A stretch of DNA of 64,000 bases from Acinetobacter defluvii (GCF_001704615.3 NZ_CP029397.2:372001-436000); one strand, 5' to 3'. Counted from the first letter of the stretch, positions 1 to 10,150 are shown. Translations and numbers: made by a program. Notes: a model not told the origin generated them from the letters alone.

Positions 1-2
1 TA

Positions 3-374
3 GATGCGCAGATACTCAAGCAGCCTGAAACGGTGATGGTCATGGGGCCTTTTCGTCAAGAGCTTGCACAATTGGGTGTGGTACAGTTAGAGATTCAATC
101 TTTAGCAGACTTACTCAAGACCCTCAAAGATTTTCAAATCTACGATGTGATGGTCGAAGCTGGTGTAACATTATCCTCTGCTTTTTTACAAGAAAACTTG
201 ATAGATGAAATCATCAGTTATATTGCGCCCACATTTTTAGGTCAATCCGCACGTGCTATGTTCAATGCAAACTTTGAACAGATGTCACAACAACTTCGTT
301 TTAAGCTTGAGGATGTAATCCAACTTGGTCAAGACATCCGTTTAAGATTAACTCCTTTGCAAGAGTCAGTATGA
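3..374 (+). CDS. ribD: RibD C-terminal part (5-amino-6-(5-phosphoribosylamino)uracil reductase), 5' end outside the window
   Basis: The reading frame is open from the window edge, so only about the last 123 residues are seen. They match the C-terminal reductase domain of bifunctional RibD, which reduces the deaminated pyrimidine intermediate of riboflavin synthesis with NADPH. A typical element is the EAGVTLSSAFL stretch, corresponding to the E-G-G-x-x-L-A segment of the family, followed by the hydrophobic core around ISYIAPTFLG. The deaminase domain must lie upstream of base 1. The stop codon overlaps the ATG of the next gene (ATGA), so the two are probably translationally coupled. ribE follows 1.5 kb downstream, which supports a riboflavin role. 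Confidence 0.85.
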   Translation, partial: DAQILKQPETVMVMGPFRQELAQLGVVQLEIQSLADLLKTLKDFQIYDVMVEAGVTLSSAFLQENLIDEIISYIAPTFLGQSARAMFNANFEQMSQQLRFKLEDVIQLGQDIRLRLTPLQESV

Positions 375-1675
375 ATTCAGAGACTTCTTCGGTATATCAC
401 AAACGTCGCCACGCTGCCCGTACGACGGATGAATATCTATTCAATCAACTTGTGCCCTATCTGGGCAATAAACGCCGATTGTTACATCTGATTTTAGAAG
501 CGCTTGAGCAAACAGGAACTTTGCATCGTAAAAGCAAAAGAGCTCCGATCTTTGCTGATTTTTTTGCAGGCAGTGGCGTGGTATCACGTTTAGCACGACA
601 AAATGGTTACCGTGTGATCGCTAATGATTGGGAACCTTATAGTCATGCATTGAATCATGCGATTTTAGCCTGTACTGATGCGCCTGCCTTTAAAGAGTTA
701 GGCGGTTATCAAAAAGCCATTGATTATTTAAACCGTTTGCCTGAAGTCAAAGGTTGGGTGACACATAATCTTTGTCCGAGAAATGATGAAGTTTATGATC
801 CGAGTCGTGACCGTTTATTCTTCAAGCGTCGTAATGGCATGCGCATTGATGCGATTCGCCAGCAAATTGCGACATGGCAAGCACAAGGCGCAATTGATGA
901 TGTCGAAATGAGTGCCTTACTTGCGCCATTACTCTATTCAGCAAGTTTTGTGAGTAATACCAGTGGCGTGTTTAAAAGCTTCCATCATGGTTGGGGAGGG
1001 CGTACGCAATCAGCGTTGGAACGTATCGAATCTTTATTGTGGCTCATGCCCAGCCGTTTTTGTGAAATTGGTTCAGATACCAAACAAAACACACCGATGG
1101 CTGAAATGTGGTGTGTCGATGCACAGCATCTCGCCAATCAAATGAGTGGTTTTGAGGTAGATGTTGCCTATCTTGATCCACCTTATAACCAGCATGCGTA
1201 TAGCAGTAATTACCATGTTTTAAACTCTTTAACTTTATGGGATCAGGTCGATTTACCGACACCAGATACCAAAGGTTTTAAGAGTGGCATTGACCGTGCT
1301 TGGCGTAAAGAGCGCCCAAGTCCTTATAATTCTTCAAAATATGCACAAGAAGCCTATGAGAAATTATTGTCGACTATTAATGCGCGTTATATTTTAACCA
1401 GTTATTCTACGGACGGTAATATTGAGGCGAAAGACTTACTTGAAGCCAATCTAAAACGTGGCAAAGTGACCTTATTAACCCAAGATGTGCCACGTTATCG
1501 TGTTAGTAAACAACGTCAGTCTGAGCGTGCACGGGTTTTAGAGTTTATTGTGATTACCGATACCCACGCCAAATCTGGACCACCTCTGCGTCAACTACTC
1601 AGCCAGTTGTATCATTTTGCTGAATTAGGCGGAGTAGATACTTCTGGAGTGAGTACCCAGTTAGATTTATGGTAA
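371..1675 (+). CDS. Solitary D12-class N6-adenine DNA methyltransferase
   Basis: A 434-residue protein with the SAM-binding motif I at about residues 68-75 (FADFFAGSGVVSR) and the catalytic motif IV DPPY at about residues 269-272 (AYLDPPYNQ). The order motif I, a long middle section of about 190 residues that would include target recognition, then DPPY is that of the alpha/D12 (Dam-like) N6-adenine methyltransferases. The predicted reaction is transfer of a methyl group from SAM to adenine N6 in a short DNA site that cannot be read from the sequence. No restriction endonuclease gene is adjacent; neighbours are ribD (overlapping) and ribE. It is therefore either a regulatory orphan methyltransferase or a remnant of a restriction-modification system. 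A terminator follows directly. Confidence 0.85.
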   Translation: MNSETSSVYHKRRHAARTTDEYLFNQLVPYLGNKRRLLHLILEALEQTGTLHRKSKRAPIFADFFAGSGVVSRLARQNGYRVIANDWEPYSHALNHAILACTDAPAFKELGGYQKAIDYLNRLPEVKGWVTHNLCPRNDEVYDPSRDRLFFKRRNGMRIDAIRQQIATWQAQGAIDDVEMSALLAPLLYSASFVSNTSGVFKSFHHGWGGRTQSALERIESLLWLMPSRFCEIGSDTKQNTPMAEMWCVDAQHLANQMSGFEVDVAYLDPPYNQHAYSSNYHVLNSLTLWDQVDLPTPDTKGFKSGIDRAWRKERPSPYNSSKYAQEAYEKLLSTINARYILTSYSTDGNIEAKDLLEANLKRGKVTLLTQDVPRYRVSKQRQSERARVLEFIVITDTHAKSGPPLRQLLSQLYHFAELGGVDTSGVSTQLDLW

Positions 1676-1687
1676 GGTGAAATAAAG

Positions 1688-1713
1688 AGATGCTTGAAAA
1701 CAGCATCTTTTTT
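1688..1713 (+). terminator. Intrinsic terminator after the methyltransferase
   Basis: Inverted repeat AGATGCT / AGCATCT with a 7-nt loop, followed by six T. It separates the ribD-methyltransferase unit from ribE. Confidence 0.85.
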
Positions 1714-1890
1714 GCGTTGAGAAATCAATGGATAGCATTTAAAAGTAGCTAGAATCGATATAGATTGTGAAATTGCTACAGCTTATAAATATTTTAAATT
1801 AATGCTTAGCAAGCATAGTTGCAAAGAAAAGATCGAATTAAATAACATTCTTGCTTAGAATAGCACTGTAACCCAAATGAAAGGTGAAAC

Positions 1891-2550
1891 ATGTTTACAG
1901 GCATTATTGAAAGTTTAGGTAAAGTAGAAAGTTTACAAAGCGTAGGCGGTGATGTGCGTTTGCGTATTCATACCGACTTAGATATGTCTGATGTGCATTT
2001 GGGTGATTCGATTGCAACCAATGGCATTTGTCTGACTGTGATTGATTGGGGAGAAAATTGGTACGCTGCAGATGTTTCACGGGAGAGCTTGAATCGTTCA
2101 ACTTTGGCTGATTGGAAAGTAGGTCAAGCGGTCAATGTCGAAAAAGCTATGTTGCCAACCACACGTTTTGGGGGGCATATCGTCAGTGGGCATGTTGATG
2201 TTGTTGGTGAGATTACTGTAGTACGCAGTGATGCACGTTCATTGTATTTTGAAGTGACAGCACCTGTTGAAATTGCAAAATATTTAGCAGAAAAAGGCTC
2301 AATTACAGTAGATGGTATTAGTTTAACCATCAACCATTTACGTGGAAATATTCTCAGTTTAAATTTGATTCCGCATACTGCAGAACGCACCAATATTGGC
2401 ACTTGGAAAGTCGGTACAAAAGTAAATTTGGAAGTAGATATTTTGGCACGTTATATTGAGCGGCTATTGCTCGGTGATAAAGCGGCTGAAGTTAAAGCTG
2501 AGTCAAAACTCAGTATGGAATTTTTAGCACAAAATGGTTTTTTGAAATAA
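1891..2550 (+). CDS. ribE: Riboflavin synthase, alpha chain
   Basis: A 219-residue protein beginning MFTGIIESLG, the hallmark N-terminus of riboflavin synthase. It consists of two tandem lumazine-binding barrels; the second begins at about residue 97 after the HIVSGHVDVVG stretch, which contains the conserved GHVD. The enzyme dismutates two molecules of 6,7-dimethyl-8-ribityllumazine to riboflavin and the pyrimidine precursor, in the cytoplasm. Length is normal for the family. A good ribosome binding site (AAAGGTGA) lies 7 nt upstream of the ATG. The gene has its own 215-bp upstream region and its own terminator, so it is probably transcribed separately from ribD. I saw no FMN riboswitch here. 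Confidence 0.95.
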   Translation: MFTGIIESLGKVESLQSVGGDVRLRIHTDLDMSDVHLGDSIATNGICLTVIDWGENWYAADVSRESLNRSTLADWKVGQAVNVEKAMLPTTRFGGHIVSGHVDVVGEITVVRSDARSLYFEVTAPVEIAKYLAEKGSITVDGISLTINHLRGNILSLNLIPHTAERTNIGTWKVGTKVNLEVDILARYIERLLLGDKAAEVKAESKLSMEFLAQNGFLK

Positions 2551-2572
2551 ATTTCGCTTACACTGGTATTTT

Positions 2573-2603
2573 ACAGCCTAATTTTAGGCTGTTTTGATTT
2601 TTT
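2573..2603 (+). terminator. Intrinsic terminator after ribE
   Basis: Perfect 8-bp stem ACAGCCTA / TAGGCTGT with a 4-nt loop, followed by a T-rich tract. Confidence 0.85.
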
Positions 2604-2655
2604 GCTCAGTCGTTAAAATGAGTATGTTTGTGAATCACTAGCAGAGAGTTTTCTA

Positions 2656-3201
2656 TTGATTGACTTTTTAATGCATATAGAACAATTATTGCCTGTATTG
2701 CTTGATCAGTATGGTTTGTGGATTTATGCCATTTTATTTTTGATCATTTTTGCAGAAACAGGATCAGTCTTTATGTTCTTTTTACCGGGTGATAGTTTGC
2801 TGATCGCCATTGGTGCTTTGTGCTCAACAGCAGAAGCGGTACATTTGAGCTATATGGGGATTTTGCTGATTGCTGCGTCTATTTTAGGCTATATTGTTAA
2901 TTATTATACAGGGCGAGCACTGGGTTTTCGATTCTTTAAAAAGCATCCTAAAATTTTTAAACCTGAATATATTGAAAAAACCAACGCCTATTTTCTAAAA
3001 CATGGCGGTAAGACCATTATGATGGCACGTTTTATTCCTTTTGTACGTTCATTTGCGCCTTTTGCTGCAGGGGCTGGGCGGATGAAAATGAGTAATTTTA
3101 TGTTTTTCAATATCGTTGGCGGGATTATTTGGATTGGTTTATTGCTAGGGATTGGTTATGGCACGGGTAATTTAATCTCATATACGCTAGATGTGTTGTA
3201 A
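2656..3201 (+). CDS. DedA-family integral membrane protein
   Basis: A 181-residue protein with about four to five hydrophobic segments. It has the DedA/VTT signatures FFLPGDSLL (about residues 36-44) and ARFIPFVRSFAPFAAG (about residues 125-140), with the arginines and glycines typical of the family. DedA proteins act in the inner membrane; several are undecaprenyl-phosphate or phospholipid transporters needed for envelope integrity and resistance to cationic peptides. Which substrate this one handles cannot be read from the sequence. The start is a TTG with GAGAG about 8 nt upstream; an alternative ATG lies five codons further in. Confidence 0.85.
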   Translation: MIDFLMHIEQLLPVLLDQYGLWIYAILFLIIFAETGSVFMFFLPGDSLLIAIGALCSTAEAVHLSYMGILLIAASILGYIVNYYTGRALGFRFFKKHPKIFKPEYIEKTNAYFLKHGGKTIMMARFIPFVRSFAPFAAGAGRMKMSNFMFFNIVGGIIWIGLLLGIGYGTGNLISYTLDVL

Positions 3202-3262
3202 TTTATGTAGATAAAATATAACCAAGCGCAATATACATATCGAACTTGGTTAAAAATAAAAA

Positions 3263-3481
3263 TTAATTTTTGGTGATGGTTAAAGTTGTTTGTTCAAACC
3301 ATGGATTTTTGGGCGTTTGCTGGTCAATTGAAAAAAGACCTTTTTCAGCTTCACGGAGCAAATACACAAAAATAGAATGAAAATCTGCCCGACTGATCAG
3401 TAAATCTTGAGCAGAAACTGTCCACTTTTCACCAGTATCCAGCACTGCAATTTGCTCAAAGATTTTGTTTAACATATTCAT
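3263..3481 (-). CDS. Small uncharacterised protein (72 aa)
   Basis: I do not recognise a family. The product is a soluble-looking 72-residue protein with no signal peptide or membrane segment. A plausible ribosome binding site (AGGA) precedes the ATG at 3481, and a second ATG two codons later gives better spacing. It stands alone between the DedA gene (convergent) and the pepA-holC group (same strand, 129 bp away). Ordinary codon use and a good start region support it as real, but function is unknown. Confidence 0.6.
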   Translation of the reverse strand: MNMLNKIFEQIAVLDTGEKWTVSAQDLLISRADFHSIFVYLLREAEKGLFSIDQQTPKNPWFEQTTLTITKN

Positions 3482-3610
3482 TTTTCCTAGTCATTCAGTT
3501 TAGAATTTCCAAAACTGTTTTTTATCATAAAGATATTTAAAACATGACTATGGTGTGACATTTATATGTCAGTTTTATGACATTTTAACTTTAAATGATG
3601 ACTACTAGAG

Positions 3611-4240
3611 TTATTCTGAGGTGTCTGAAAACTTACTGTTTTTGAGAATATACTTGATTTCCTCATCTGAGGCTGCTTTAAGTTTTGCTCTAAAGTCTTG
3701 CACTGCGTGTTCAATAAAAGTTTCTGCTTCAAGTTCTAAACGTAAGCGTACACTTTCAAGTTCAGACATAATCTGATGATCTGCAACTTTAAAATGATTA
3801 TTGGCATAATCTGGTGCAGGAGTGCTTGGATTTTCAGTATAGCGTGCAGTATATTCTATAATTTCACTTTGAATATCTTCGCGCATGGCTGCAAGAGATA
3901 CAGTTTGTTGTTGAAATTGACGTATTTCATCATCTATAAGCTGTTGATTATATTGTTGTTGGAGGGCACGCTTTTCAGCCAAAGATTTCTCTAAAGCCAA
4001 TTGTTTACGAACACGAGCCTCTTCGATCAATTGTGCTTTGAGATCAGCATAGGCTTGTTCAACTTTAAGTTGTGCCACTTGCATAGCACGTTTGTCATTG
4101 TCTAGCCATGCTTGGAGATTGGATTCGGGGGTTAATAAATCACAGATGCGATTGAGATCATCTAAATAGGTTTGGCGGACTGCCTCAGGCGCATCCAACC
4201 AACGTTTTTTAAAATCTTGACCTACATTTAATGCCACCAC
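3611..4240 (-). CDS. Uncharacterised coiled-coil protein downstream of holC
   Basis: A 209-residue protein without signal peptide or membrane segment. Residues about 55-125 are strongly charged and Gln/Glu/Lys/Ala-rich with heptad-like spacing (for example EEARVRKQLALEKSL), so a long coiled coil is likely. The C-terminal part is also helical and acidic. The start is GTG: AAGGAG lies 4 nt upstream of the first GTG (4240) and 7 nt upstream of a second GTG (4237), which may be the true start. It follows holC by 30 bp on the same strand, so it is probably the last gene of a pepA-holC operon. I do not assign a function. Confidence 0.7.
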   Translation of the reverse strand: MVALNVGQDFKKRWLDAPEAVRQTYLDDLNRICDLLTPESNLQAWLDNDKRAMQVAQLKVEQAYADLKAQLIEEARVRKQLALEKSLAEKRALQQQYNQQLIDDEIRQFQQQTVSLAAMREDIQSEIIEYTARYTENPSTPAPDYANNHFKVADHQIMSELESVRLRLELEAETFIEHAVQDFRAKLKAASDEEIKYILKNSKFSDTSE

Positions 4241-4270
4241 GCATCTCCTTGTTGAGATTTGAAAATACTT

Positions 4271-4678
4271 TTAGAGTTTAAATGTTTGAGGGGTAAAGCC
4301 TAAACGTCGGTATGTTTTATACTTTTCACGACCAAGTTGTTTGGCTAACTCATCATTTTCAACGATTTCAATAATGTGACTAAATTGTGCTACCTGTTCA
4401 AGTGCTTGATTGTTAAAATTAAACACAATCCACTCAGATGCGTTGGGTAAACGGGCAGAAATACAAATTGGTGCTGTGTCTTGATCAATGCCATGTGCAA
4501 GGAAACTACTAGGGTCAAATTCCCATAATAAGTCATCAAGTTGCTGCTGTGTGTCTACATCAGCACAATAAATCCAGATTTTGGCATGTTGTTTTGAAAT
4601 TTTACGGCAGAGACGACAAGTGCTCTGCACTCGTCGTTCTGGGCTTTTTTCAAACAGATAAAAGCTAATCTTAGCCAT
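4271..4678 (-). CDS. holC: DNA polymerase III chi subunit
   Basis: A 135-residue protein starting MAKISFYLF, typical of HolC (E. coli chi is 147 aa). Family features include the [20 protein letters not shown] helix-strand element and the acidic [16 protein letters not shown] segment (D-x-x-L-W-x-F-x-P-x-x-F-x-P-H in the family). Chi binds psi in the clamp loader and the C-terminal tail of single-stranded DNA-binding protein, so it links the replisome to SSB-coated DNA. The start at 4678 is chosen because upstream in-frame codons lie inside pepA and the family begins here. Its ATG overlaps the pepA stop region (ATGGCTAA), which indicates coupling to pepA, as in many gammaproteobacteria. Confidence 0.9.
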   Translation of the reverse strand: MAKISFYLFEKSPERRVQSTCRLCRKISKQHAKIWIYCADVDTQQQLDDLLWEFDPSSFLAHGIDQDTAPICISARLPNASEWIVFNFNNQALEQVAQFSHIIEIVENDELAKQLGREKYKTYRRLGFTPQTFKL

Positions 4679-6125
4679 TCGCTTTGGCACGATTGGCAAT
4701 GAATTGCATTAATAACGGCACTGGGCGACCTGTAGAGCCCTTGGCTGCACCTGATAACCATGCTGTTCCTGCCACATCTAAATGTGCCCAACGGTATTCA
4801 CGCGTGAAGCGTTCTAAGAAACATGCCGCTAAAATTGCGCCTGCTTGTGGACCTGCACCACTGATATTGCCAATATCGGCAAAGTTTGAGTCCAACATTT
4901 CTTGATAATCATCAATGACAGGTAAGCGCCATACACGGTCAAAGCTTTCTTCACCAGCAACATTGATTTCTTGCGCCAGTTCATCATCTGGCGTAAATAA
5001 ACCACTTAACACTTTACCGAGTGCAACCACACATGCACCTGTTAAGGTCGCAATATCGATCACCACCGCAGGATTAAAGCGTTTTACATAAGTCAGTGTG
5101 TCACAAAGTACCAAACGACCTTCTGCATCCGTGTTTAAAATTTCAACGGTTTGTCCACTCATTGTGGTGACAATATCACCTGGACGTGTTGCATGACCCG
5201 ATGGCATATTTTCTGCAGCAGCAATGGTACCAACCACATGGATAGGTAGATTTGCTTCACATAAAGCACGCAATGTTCCTAGTACTGAAGCAGCACCGCA
5301 CATATCGTACTTCATCTCATCCATACCGACGCCTGGTTTGAGTGAAATACCGCCTGTATCAAAGGTAATACCTTTACCGACTAAGACCACAGGTGCTTGA
5401 TCAGAGTTGGCTTTATATTCAAGGGTAATTACACGCCCCGGGCGTTCTGAACCTTTGCTCACAGCGAGGAATGAATGCATGCCCAAATCCGCCAATTGCT
5501 GTTCTTCAAGTACCGTTACTTTCAAAACATTGGGGAATTCAGCCGCTAAAGCACGTGCTTGCTCTGCTAAGTATTCAGGGAAACAAATATTTGCAGGGCA
5601 GTTGCCTAAGTCACGCGCAAAGTTTTGACCTTGTTGTACTGCTTCGATCAAACTGATTTGTGCAACATCTAAACTTGTGGATGCAGCAATCAATTCAATT
5701 TGTTCCAAGACAAAATTATTTTTTTTGCTTTTAAACTCATCGTAACCATAAGCCGCTTGTGTCAAACTCAATGCAAATAGATAGTGCAACTCATTTGGCA
5801 AAGCGGAAATATCAATACTGATTTGTTTGAATTTTTTTTGTGACGCTTTGATAATAATTTGTGCGATTTTTGCTAATTTTGCAGCTTTTAATTCAGCAGC
5901 TTTATCAATACCCACTAATATACTATGTGGATTTTGCGCAATTTGACCAAGCAAAGGTAGGGTTTCAGCTATGCCAGCTTTAAATTGCGTTGCTGCGATT
6001 AAATTGTCTAAACCATTGATTTGATAGTTGGATTTTAGTTCTGCTAGGTTCTCAGTGCTCGCCAAAATAAAAAGTGCTTGGCTGGTACTACTGTTGGCTG
6101 GTGCAGTATTTAAACTTAATTTCAT
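4671..6125 (-). CDS. pepA: Leucyl aminopeptidase (M17)
   Basis: A 484-residue cytosolic aminopeptidase of family M17. It has the metal-binding [10 protein letters not shown] at about residues 250-260 and the signature [10 protein letters not shown] at about residues 330-340, holding the metal-binding Asp and Glu and the catalytic Arg. It removes N-terminal residues, preferably Leu, from peptides using two divalent metal ions. In E. coli PepA also binds DNA and assists Xer recombination at cer; that second role is not demonstrable here. The N-terminal domain is more divergent than the catalytic domain, as usual. The gene overlaps holC and is divergent from lptF. Confidence 0.95.
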   Translation of the reverse strand: MKLSLNTAPANSSTSQALFILASTENLAELKSNYQINGLDNLIAATQFKAGIAETLPLLGQIAQNPHSILVGIDKAAELKAAKLAKIAQIIIKASQKKFKQISIDISALPNELHYLFALSLTQAAYGYDEFKSKKNNFVLEQIELIAASTSLDVAQISLIEAVQQGQNFARDLGNCPANICFPEYLAEQARALAAEFPNVLKVTVLEEQQLADLGMHSFLAVSKGSERPGRVITLEYKANSDQAPVVLVGKGITFDTGGISLKPGVGMDEMKYDMCGAASVLGTLRALCEANLPIHVVGTIAAAENMPSGHATRPGDIVTTMSGQTVEILNTDAEGRLVLCDTLTYVKRFNPAVVIDIATLTGACVVALGKVLSGLFTPDDELAQEINVAGEESFDRVWRLPVIDDYQEMLDSNFADIGNISGAGPQAGAILAACFLERFTREYRWAHLDVAGTAWLSGAAKGSTGRPVPLLMQFIANRAKANG

Positions 6126-6272
6126 ATGCGATCTATATGCCTTTTAAACACGTTTTAAAACATTAAACCATTGAATCACTACCAATGATAGAATTTCAAT
6201 GTGGTTTTATATTTTTAACATTCGGGTAAAATACTTAAACGCTATTCCCCCAACTCACTTTGGAAGATTCTC

Positions 6273-7373
6273 TTGATTATAAGACGTTATCTCGTCAAAC
6301 AAGTTGTTTCAACATCTTTGGTTGTTGTTGCATTGCTCACCCTGATCATGATGGGTGGACGTTTGATCAAGTATTTTGGTGTCGCAGCTCAAGGGCGCTT
6401 GGATGCCACGATTTTATTTAGCATTATTGGTTACCGTTTACCTGAGTTTTTGACTTTAATTCTTCCTCTTGGATTTTTTATTGGTTTAATGCTGGTTTTT
6501 GGTCGTCTTTATGTGGATCATGAAATGGCAGTACTCAACGGCAGTGGCGTGAGTAAAATTCAGTTATCACGCTTACTGATTCCGCTTACTGTGGTGTATT
6601 TGGCAGTACAAAGTGTGTTAATGATTTGGATGTCGCCTTGGGGAATTCGTGAATATGAAAAATTAGTCTCCACACAAGCAGTACGCACAGGTTTTGATTT
6701 GGTACGCCCCAAAGAATTTATTTCTTCAGGACCCTATACGATTTATGCAGGGTCGTTGTCAGATGACCGTAAGAATTTAAAAGACATTTTCTTTTATCAG
6801 CGTGCAGAAAAAGCAGATAAGCCTGATGTCATGATTTTGGCAAAAGAGGCGACTCGAGTTGAAGTTGCAGATGATACTGCCAATGTCGTAGATTTATTGC
6901 AAGGGCGTCGTTACGAGATTTATCCAGGCACACCCAAATATACCCAAGCTGAGTTTCAGTCTTATCGCCTACGTTTGGAAAATGACAAAGAAGCGAAGTT
7001 TGAAAGTGCTGATGTAGAAGCGTTGCCATTTTCTAAATTGCTCAAAAATAGAGATGACCCTGTGGTGAGCAGTGAGTTGGGTTGGCGTATCTTTGTCCCT
7101 TTTAGCATGATTGTGGCGGTTATGTTAGCAACCGCTTTGTCTGAAGTGAGTCCACGTCAAGGACGTTATTTAAAACTTTTTCCAGCATTGCTTATTTTTG
7201 CCAGTTTGATTGTAGCGTTGATGGCGATCAAAACGCGTATCAGTAAAGATGAAATCGGTATATGGGCATATCCTACGGTGTTGGTATTCTATGCAGTTGC
7301 TGCTGCATTATTTTCCCGTAAACAAAAATTAGCCCCTAAAATCAAAAAACAAATTCAGCGAGTGAAATCATAA
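6273..7373 (+). CDS. lptF: LPS/LOS export ABC permease LptF
   Basis: A 366-residue inner-membrane protein of the LptF/YjgP family. It has N-terminal membrane segments at about residues 10-30, 50-75 and 95-120, a large periplasmic beta-jellyroll domain (about 125-265), and C-terminal membrane segments. With LptG and the ATPase LptB (not in this window) it extracts lipooligosaccharide from the inner membrane and passes it to LptC/LptA. The start is TTG with GGAAGA about 6 nt upstream. The stop overlaps the lptG start by one base (TAATG), so translation is coupled. Confidence 0.93.
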   Translation: MIIRRYLVKQVVSTSLVVVALLTLIMMGGRLIKYFGVAAQGRLDATILFSIIGYRLPEFLTLILPLGFFIGLMLVFGRLYVDHEMAVLNGSGVSKIQLSRLLIPLTVVYLAVQSVLMIWMSPWGIREYEKLVSTQAVRTGFDLVRPKEFISSGPYTIYAGSLSDDRKNLKDIFFYQRAEKADKPDVMILAKEATRVEVADDTANVVDLLQGRRYEIYPGTPKYTQAEFQSYRLRLENDKEAKFESADVEALPFSKLLKNRDDPVVSSELGWRIFVPFSMIVAVMLATALSEVSPRQGRYLKLFPALLIFASLIVALMAIKTRISKDEIGIWAYPTVLVFYAVAAALFSRKQKLAPKIKKQIQRVKS

Positions 7374-8443
7374 TGTTAGCACGTAAAATTGTCGCCAAGC
7401 ATGTGGTCAATACAACAGCACTCGCGATGTTGGGTGCAACAGCAGTATTATCTGTCCTGCAAATTCTATTTACCTATTTGGGTGAATTGGGTGATTTAAA
7501 AGAAGGTTATAGTGCTTGGAATGCGTTGCAATATGTGTTGTGGGGCGCACCAAAATACCTCTATGAAATTTTACCCATTTCCGCTTTAATTGGTGCAGTT
7601 CTCGGTTTGGGTACTTTGGCATCGAACAGTGAGCTGATCGTGATGCGAGCGTCAGGAATCAGTCTGTGGCGTATTGTCGGTTGGGTGATGCGTTCTGCGA
7701 TGTTGTTAGTCGTTTTGTCCTTTGTGCTGAGTCAGTTTGTAGTGCCATATACCAATGAACAAGCCAAAAGTATTAAAAGTAAAAAAAGTGTAGCCGCTTT
7801 AGGTGAGGTTAAAGGCTATTGGTCACGTGAAGGACAACGTTTTATTTATATTGACTATGCCAACTCTAAAGGGAATTTAAAGCAAGTACAAGTGGTGGAT
7901 TTTGATCAAGATTATCGTATGCAATCCGTGTTAAATGCTGAGCAAGGTAATTTTGTCAAAAATGGACAATGGAATCTGACTCAAGCTACACAAGTCCGCC
8001 TTCAAGAGGATGGAAGAGCAACAATCAATCAAGACAGCCAACATAATTTAGCTTTGGCATTACAACCAAAATATGTGCATATGGTCACGATTGATCCTGA
8101 AGACTTAGCACCAAGTCAGTTGATCAGTTTTATGCGCTATATGGAACAATACAGCCAAGTACCAAAAACGTATTTATTGGCATTTTGGCAAAATGTCGGT
8201 TCGCCATTTGCTTTGTTAGCATTAGTGCTCATTGCTTGCTCTTTTATTTTTGGACCATTACGTCAACAGTCGATGGGCTTTCGCTTAGTGATCGCCTTAT
8301 TTGTGGGACTTGGTTTTTATTATATCCAAGACTTTTTAGGCTATGCGAGTTTGGTATATTCACCATCGCCTGCATGGTTTGTATTTGTACCAATTGTAAT
8401 GATGTTTGGCGTAGGCAGTTATTTATTATATCGAGCAAGGTAA
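7373..8443 (+). CDS. lptG: LPS/LOS export ABC permease LptG
   Basis: A 356-residue permease partner of LptF with the same layout: membrane segments near the N-terminus (about residues 13-35, 60-85 and 100-120), a periplasmic jellyroll, and three C-terminal membrane segments ending at about residue 354. The segment around YEILPISALIGAVLGLG is typical of LptG. It forms the heterodimeric channel LptB2FG. The start codon overlaps the lptF stop. Confidence 0.93.
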   Translation: MLARKIVAKHVVNTTALAMLGATAVLSVLQILFTYLGELGDLKEGYSAWNALQYVLWGAPKYLYEILPISALIGAVLGLGTLASNSELIVMRASGISLWRIVGWVMRSAMLLVVLSFVLSQFVVPYTNEQAKSIKSKKSVAALGEVKGYWSREGQRFIYIDYANSKGNLKQVQVVDFDQDYRMQSVLNAEQGNFVKNGQWNLTQATQVRLQEDGRATINQDSQHNLALALQPKYVHMVTIDPEDLAPSQLISFMRYMEQYSQVPKTYLLAFWQNVGSPFALLALVLIACSFIFGPLRQQSMGFRLVIALFVGLGFYYIQDFLGYASLVYSPSPAWFVFVPIVMMFGVGSYLLYRAR

Positions 8444-8565
8444 TCATCTTTCTCATTTAAAAAAATAATGGTACATAAGTTATTGCCATTGATAGAAGAT
8501 AGAGTCTTATCTAAAAAAAAGGTAAGATATGCCGATGAATTTGTAAACAGAAAAGAGTGTAAATC

Positions 8566-10113
8566 ATGACGGATGCAACTGCTGGCAAAATCCCTCACGT
8601 TCTTGTGATCATGGATGGTGTGGGTCATCGTGAAGCGGTCGAAGATAATGCGTTTTTAGCAGCCAAAACGCCAAATCTAACCATGATGCAAGACAAGCAT
8701 CCGCATAGTTTAATTTCTGGTTCAGGTGAAGATGTCGGTCTGCCTGATGGACAAATGGGCAACTCTGAAGTGGGGCACATGAACTTGGGCGCAGGTCGTG
8801 TGCTGTATCAAGATTTTACCCGCATTACCAAAGATATTCGTACAGGTGATTTCTTTGAACATGAAGTTTTGGTTGATGCAGTAGAAAAAGCCAAAGCAGC
8901 GGGTGGTGCAGTGCATATCATGGGTTTATTGTCACAAGGTGGCGTACATTCTCATGAAGATCATATTGTTGCGATGTGTGAATTGGCACTTAAACGTGGT
9001 GCAAAAGTCTATTTACATGCTTTCCTTGATGGTCGTGATACGCCACCACGTAGCGCACAGCCTTCTTTAGAAAAGCTGGATGCTTTATTTGCACAATATC
9101 CAAATCAAGGTCGTATCGCAACGATGATCGGGCGTTACTTTGCCATGGATCGTGATAATCGTTGGGAGCGTGTTGAGCAAGCCTATCGTTTAATGACCGA
9201 AGGTGAAGCAGTTCGTGTTGTAAACTCTGCAGTGGAAGGCTTGGAACAAGCCTATGCAGCCAATGAAAATGACGAGTTTGTCAAAGCAACACGCATCGGT
9301 GAGATTGCTAAAATTGCTGATGGTGATAGCGTTATATTTATGAATTTCCGTGCAGATCGTGCCCGTGAAATTACCAAAGCTTTTGTTGAAAAAGACTTTG
9401 CTGGTTTTGAGCGTAAAGTTGTACCAAATTTATCTAAATATGTGATGTTGACGCGCTACCAAGCAACCATTGATGCACCTGTGGCGTATATGCCAGAAGA
9501 ATTAAAAAATTCAATCGGTGAATATTTATCTACACTTGGTAAAACTCAATTACGTATTGCTGAAACTGAGAAATATGCGCATGTAACATTCTTCTTTAGT
9601 GGTGGACGTGAAGATGAATATCCTGGTGAAAAGCGTATTTTAATTCCTTCACCAAAAGTGGCAACTTATGATCTACAACCTGAAATGAGTGCGCCAGAAG
9701 TGACTGAGCAATTGGTGGCTGCGATTAATTCAGGTGAGTATGACTTATTGGTAGTTAACTATGCCAATGGTGATATGGTTGGTCATACAGGTGTATTTGA
9801 TGCTGCGGTGAAAGCAGTTGAAGCGGTTGATGTCAGTTTAGGTCGCTTATATGAAGCAGTGATGGCAAAACATGGTCACATGCTGATTACTGCTGATCAT
9901 GGGAATGTGGAACAAATGCAGGACTATGTCAGTGGGCAAGTGCATACACAACATACCACTGAACTTGTACCCTTTATTTATGTTGGTCCAACCTCGGCGA
10001 CGATTGCAGAGGGTGGTGTATTGGCGGATGTTGCGCCTACATTACTGCACCTCATGAATATTCCTGCACCCAAAGAAATGCAAGGGCGTAATCTGATTAC
10101 GTTAAGTTCATAA
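8566..10113 (+). CDS. gpmI: 2,3-bisphosphoglycerate-independent phosphoglycerate mutase
   Basis: A 515-residue enzyme of the alkaline-phosphatase superfamily. The N-terminal metal-site segment is [12 protein letters not shown] (about residues 12-23), and the catalytic serine sits in [17 protein letters not shown] (about residues 62-78). C-terminal metal ligands are in [12 protein letters not shown] and [10 protein letters not shown]. It interconverts 3- and 2-phosphoglycerate in a manganese-dependent reaction. Length is normal. The S41 peptidase follows 37 bp downstream on the same strand. Confidence 0.96.
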   Translation: MTDATAGKIPHVLVIMDGVGHREAVEDNAFLAAKTPNLTMMQDKHPHSLISGSGEDVGLPDGQMGNSEVGHMNLGAGRVLYQDFTRITKDIRTGDFFEHEVLVDAVEKAKAAGGAVHIMGLLSQGGVHSHEDHIVAMCELALKRGAKVYLHAFLDGRDTPPRSAQPSLEKLDALFAQYPNQGRIATMIGRYFAMDRDNRWERVEQAYRLMTEGEAVRVVNSAVEGLEQAYAANENDEFVKATRIGEIAKIADGDSVIFMNFRADRAREITKAFVEKDFAGFERKVVPNLSKYVMLTRYQATIDAPVAYMPEELKNSIGEYLSTLGKTQLRIAETEKYAHVTFFFSGGREDEYPGEKRILIPSPKVATYDLQPEMSAPEVTEQLVAAINSGEYDLLVVNYANGDMVGHTGVFDAAVKAVEAVDVSLGRLYEAVMAKHGHMLITADHGNVEQMQDYVSGQVHTQHTTELVPFIYVGPTSATIAEGGVLADVAPTLLHLMNIPAPKEMQGRNLITLSS

Positions 10114-10150
10114 CATCACTAAACATAAGATCAATAAAGAAGGTAAGTGC

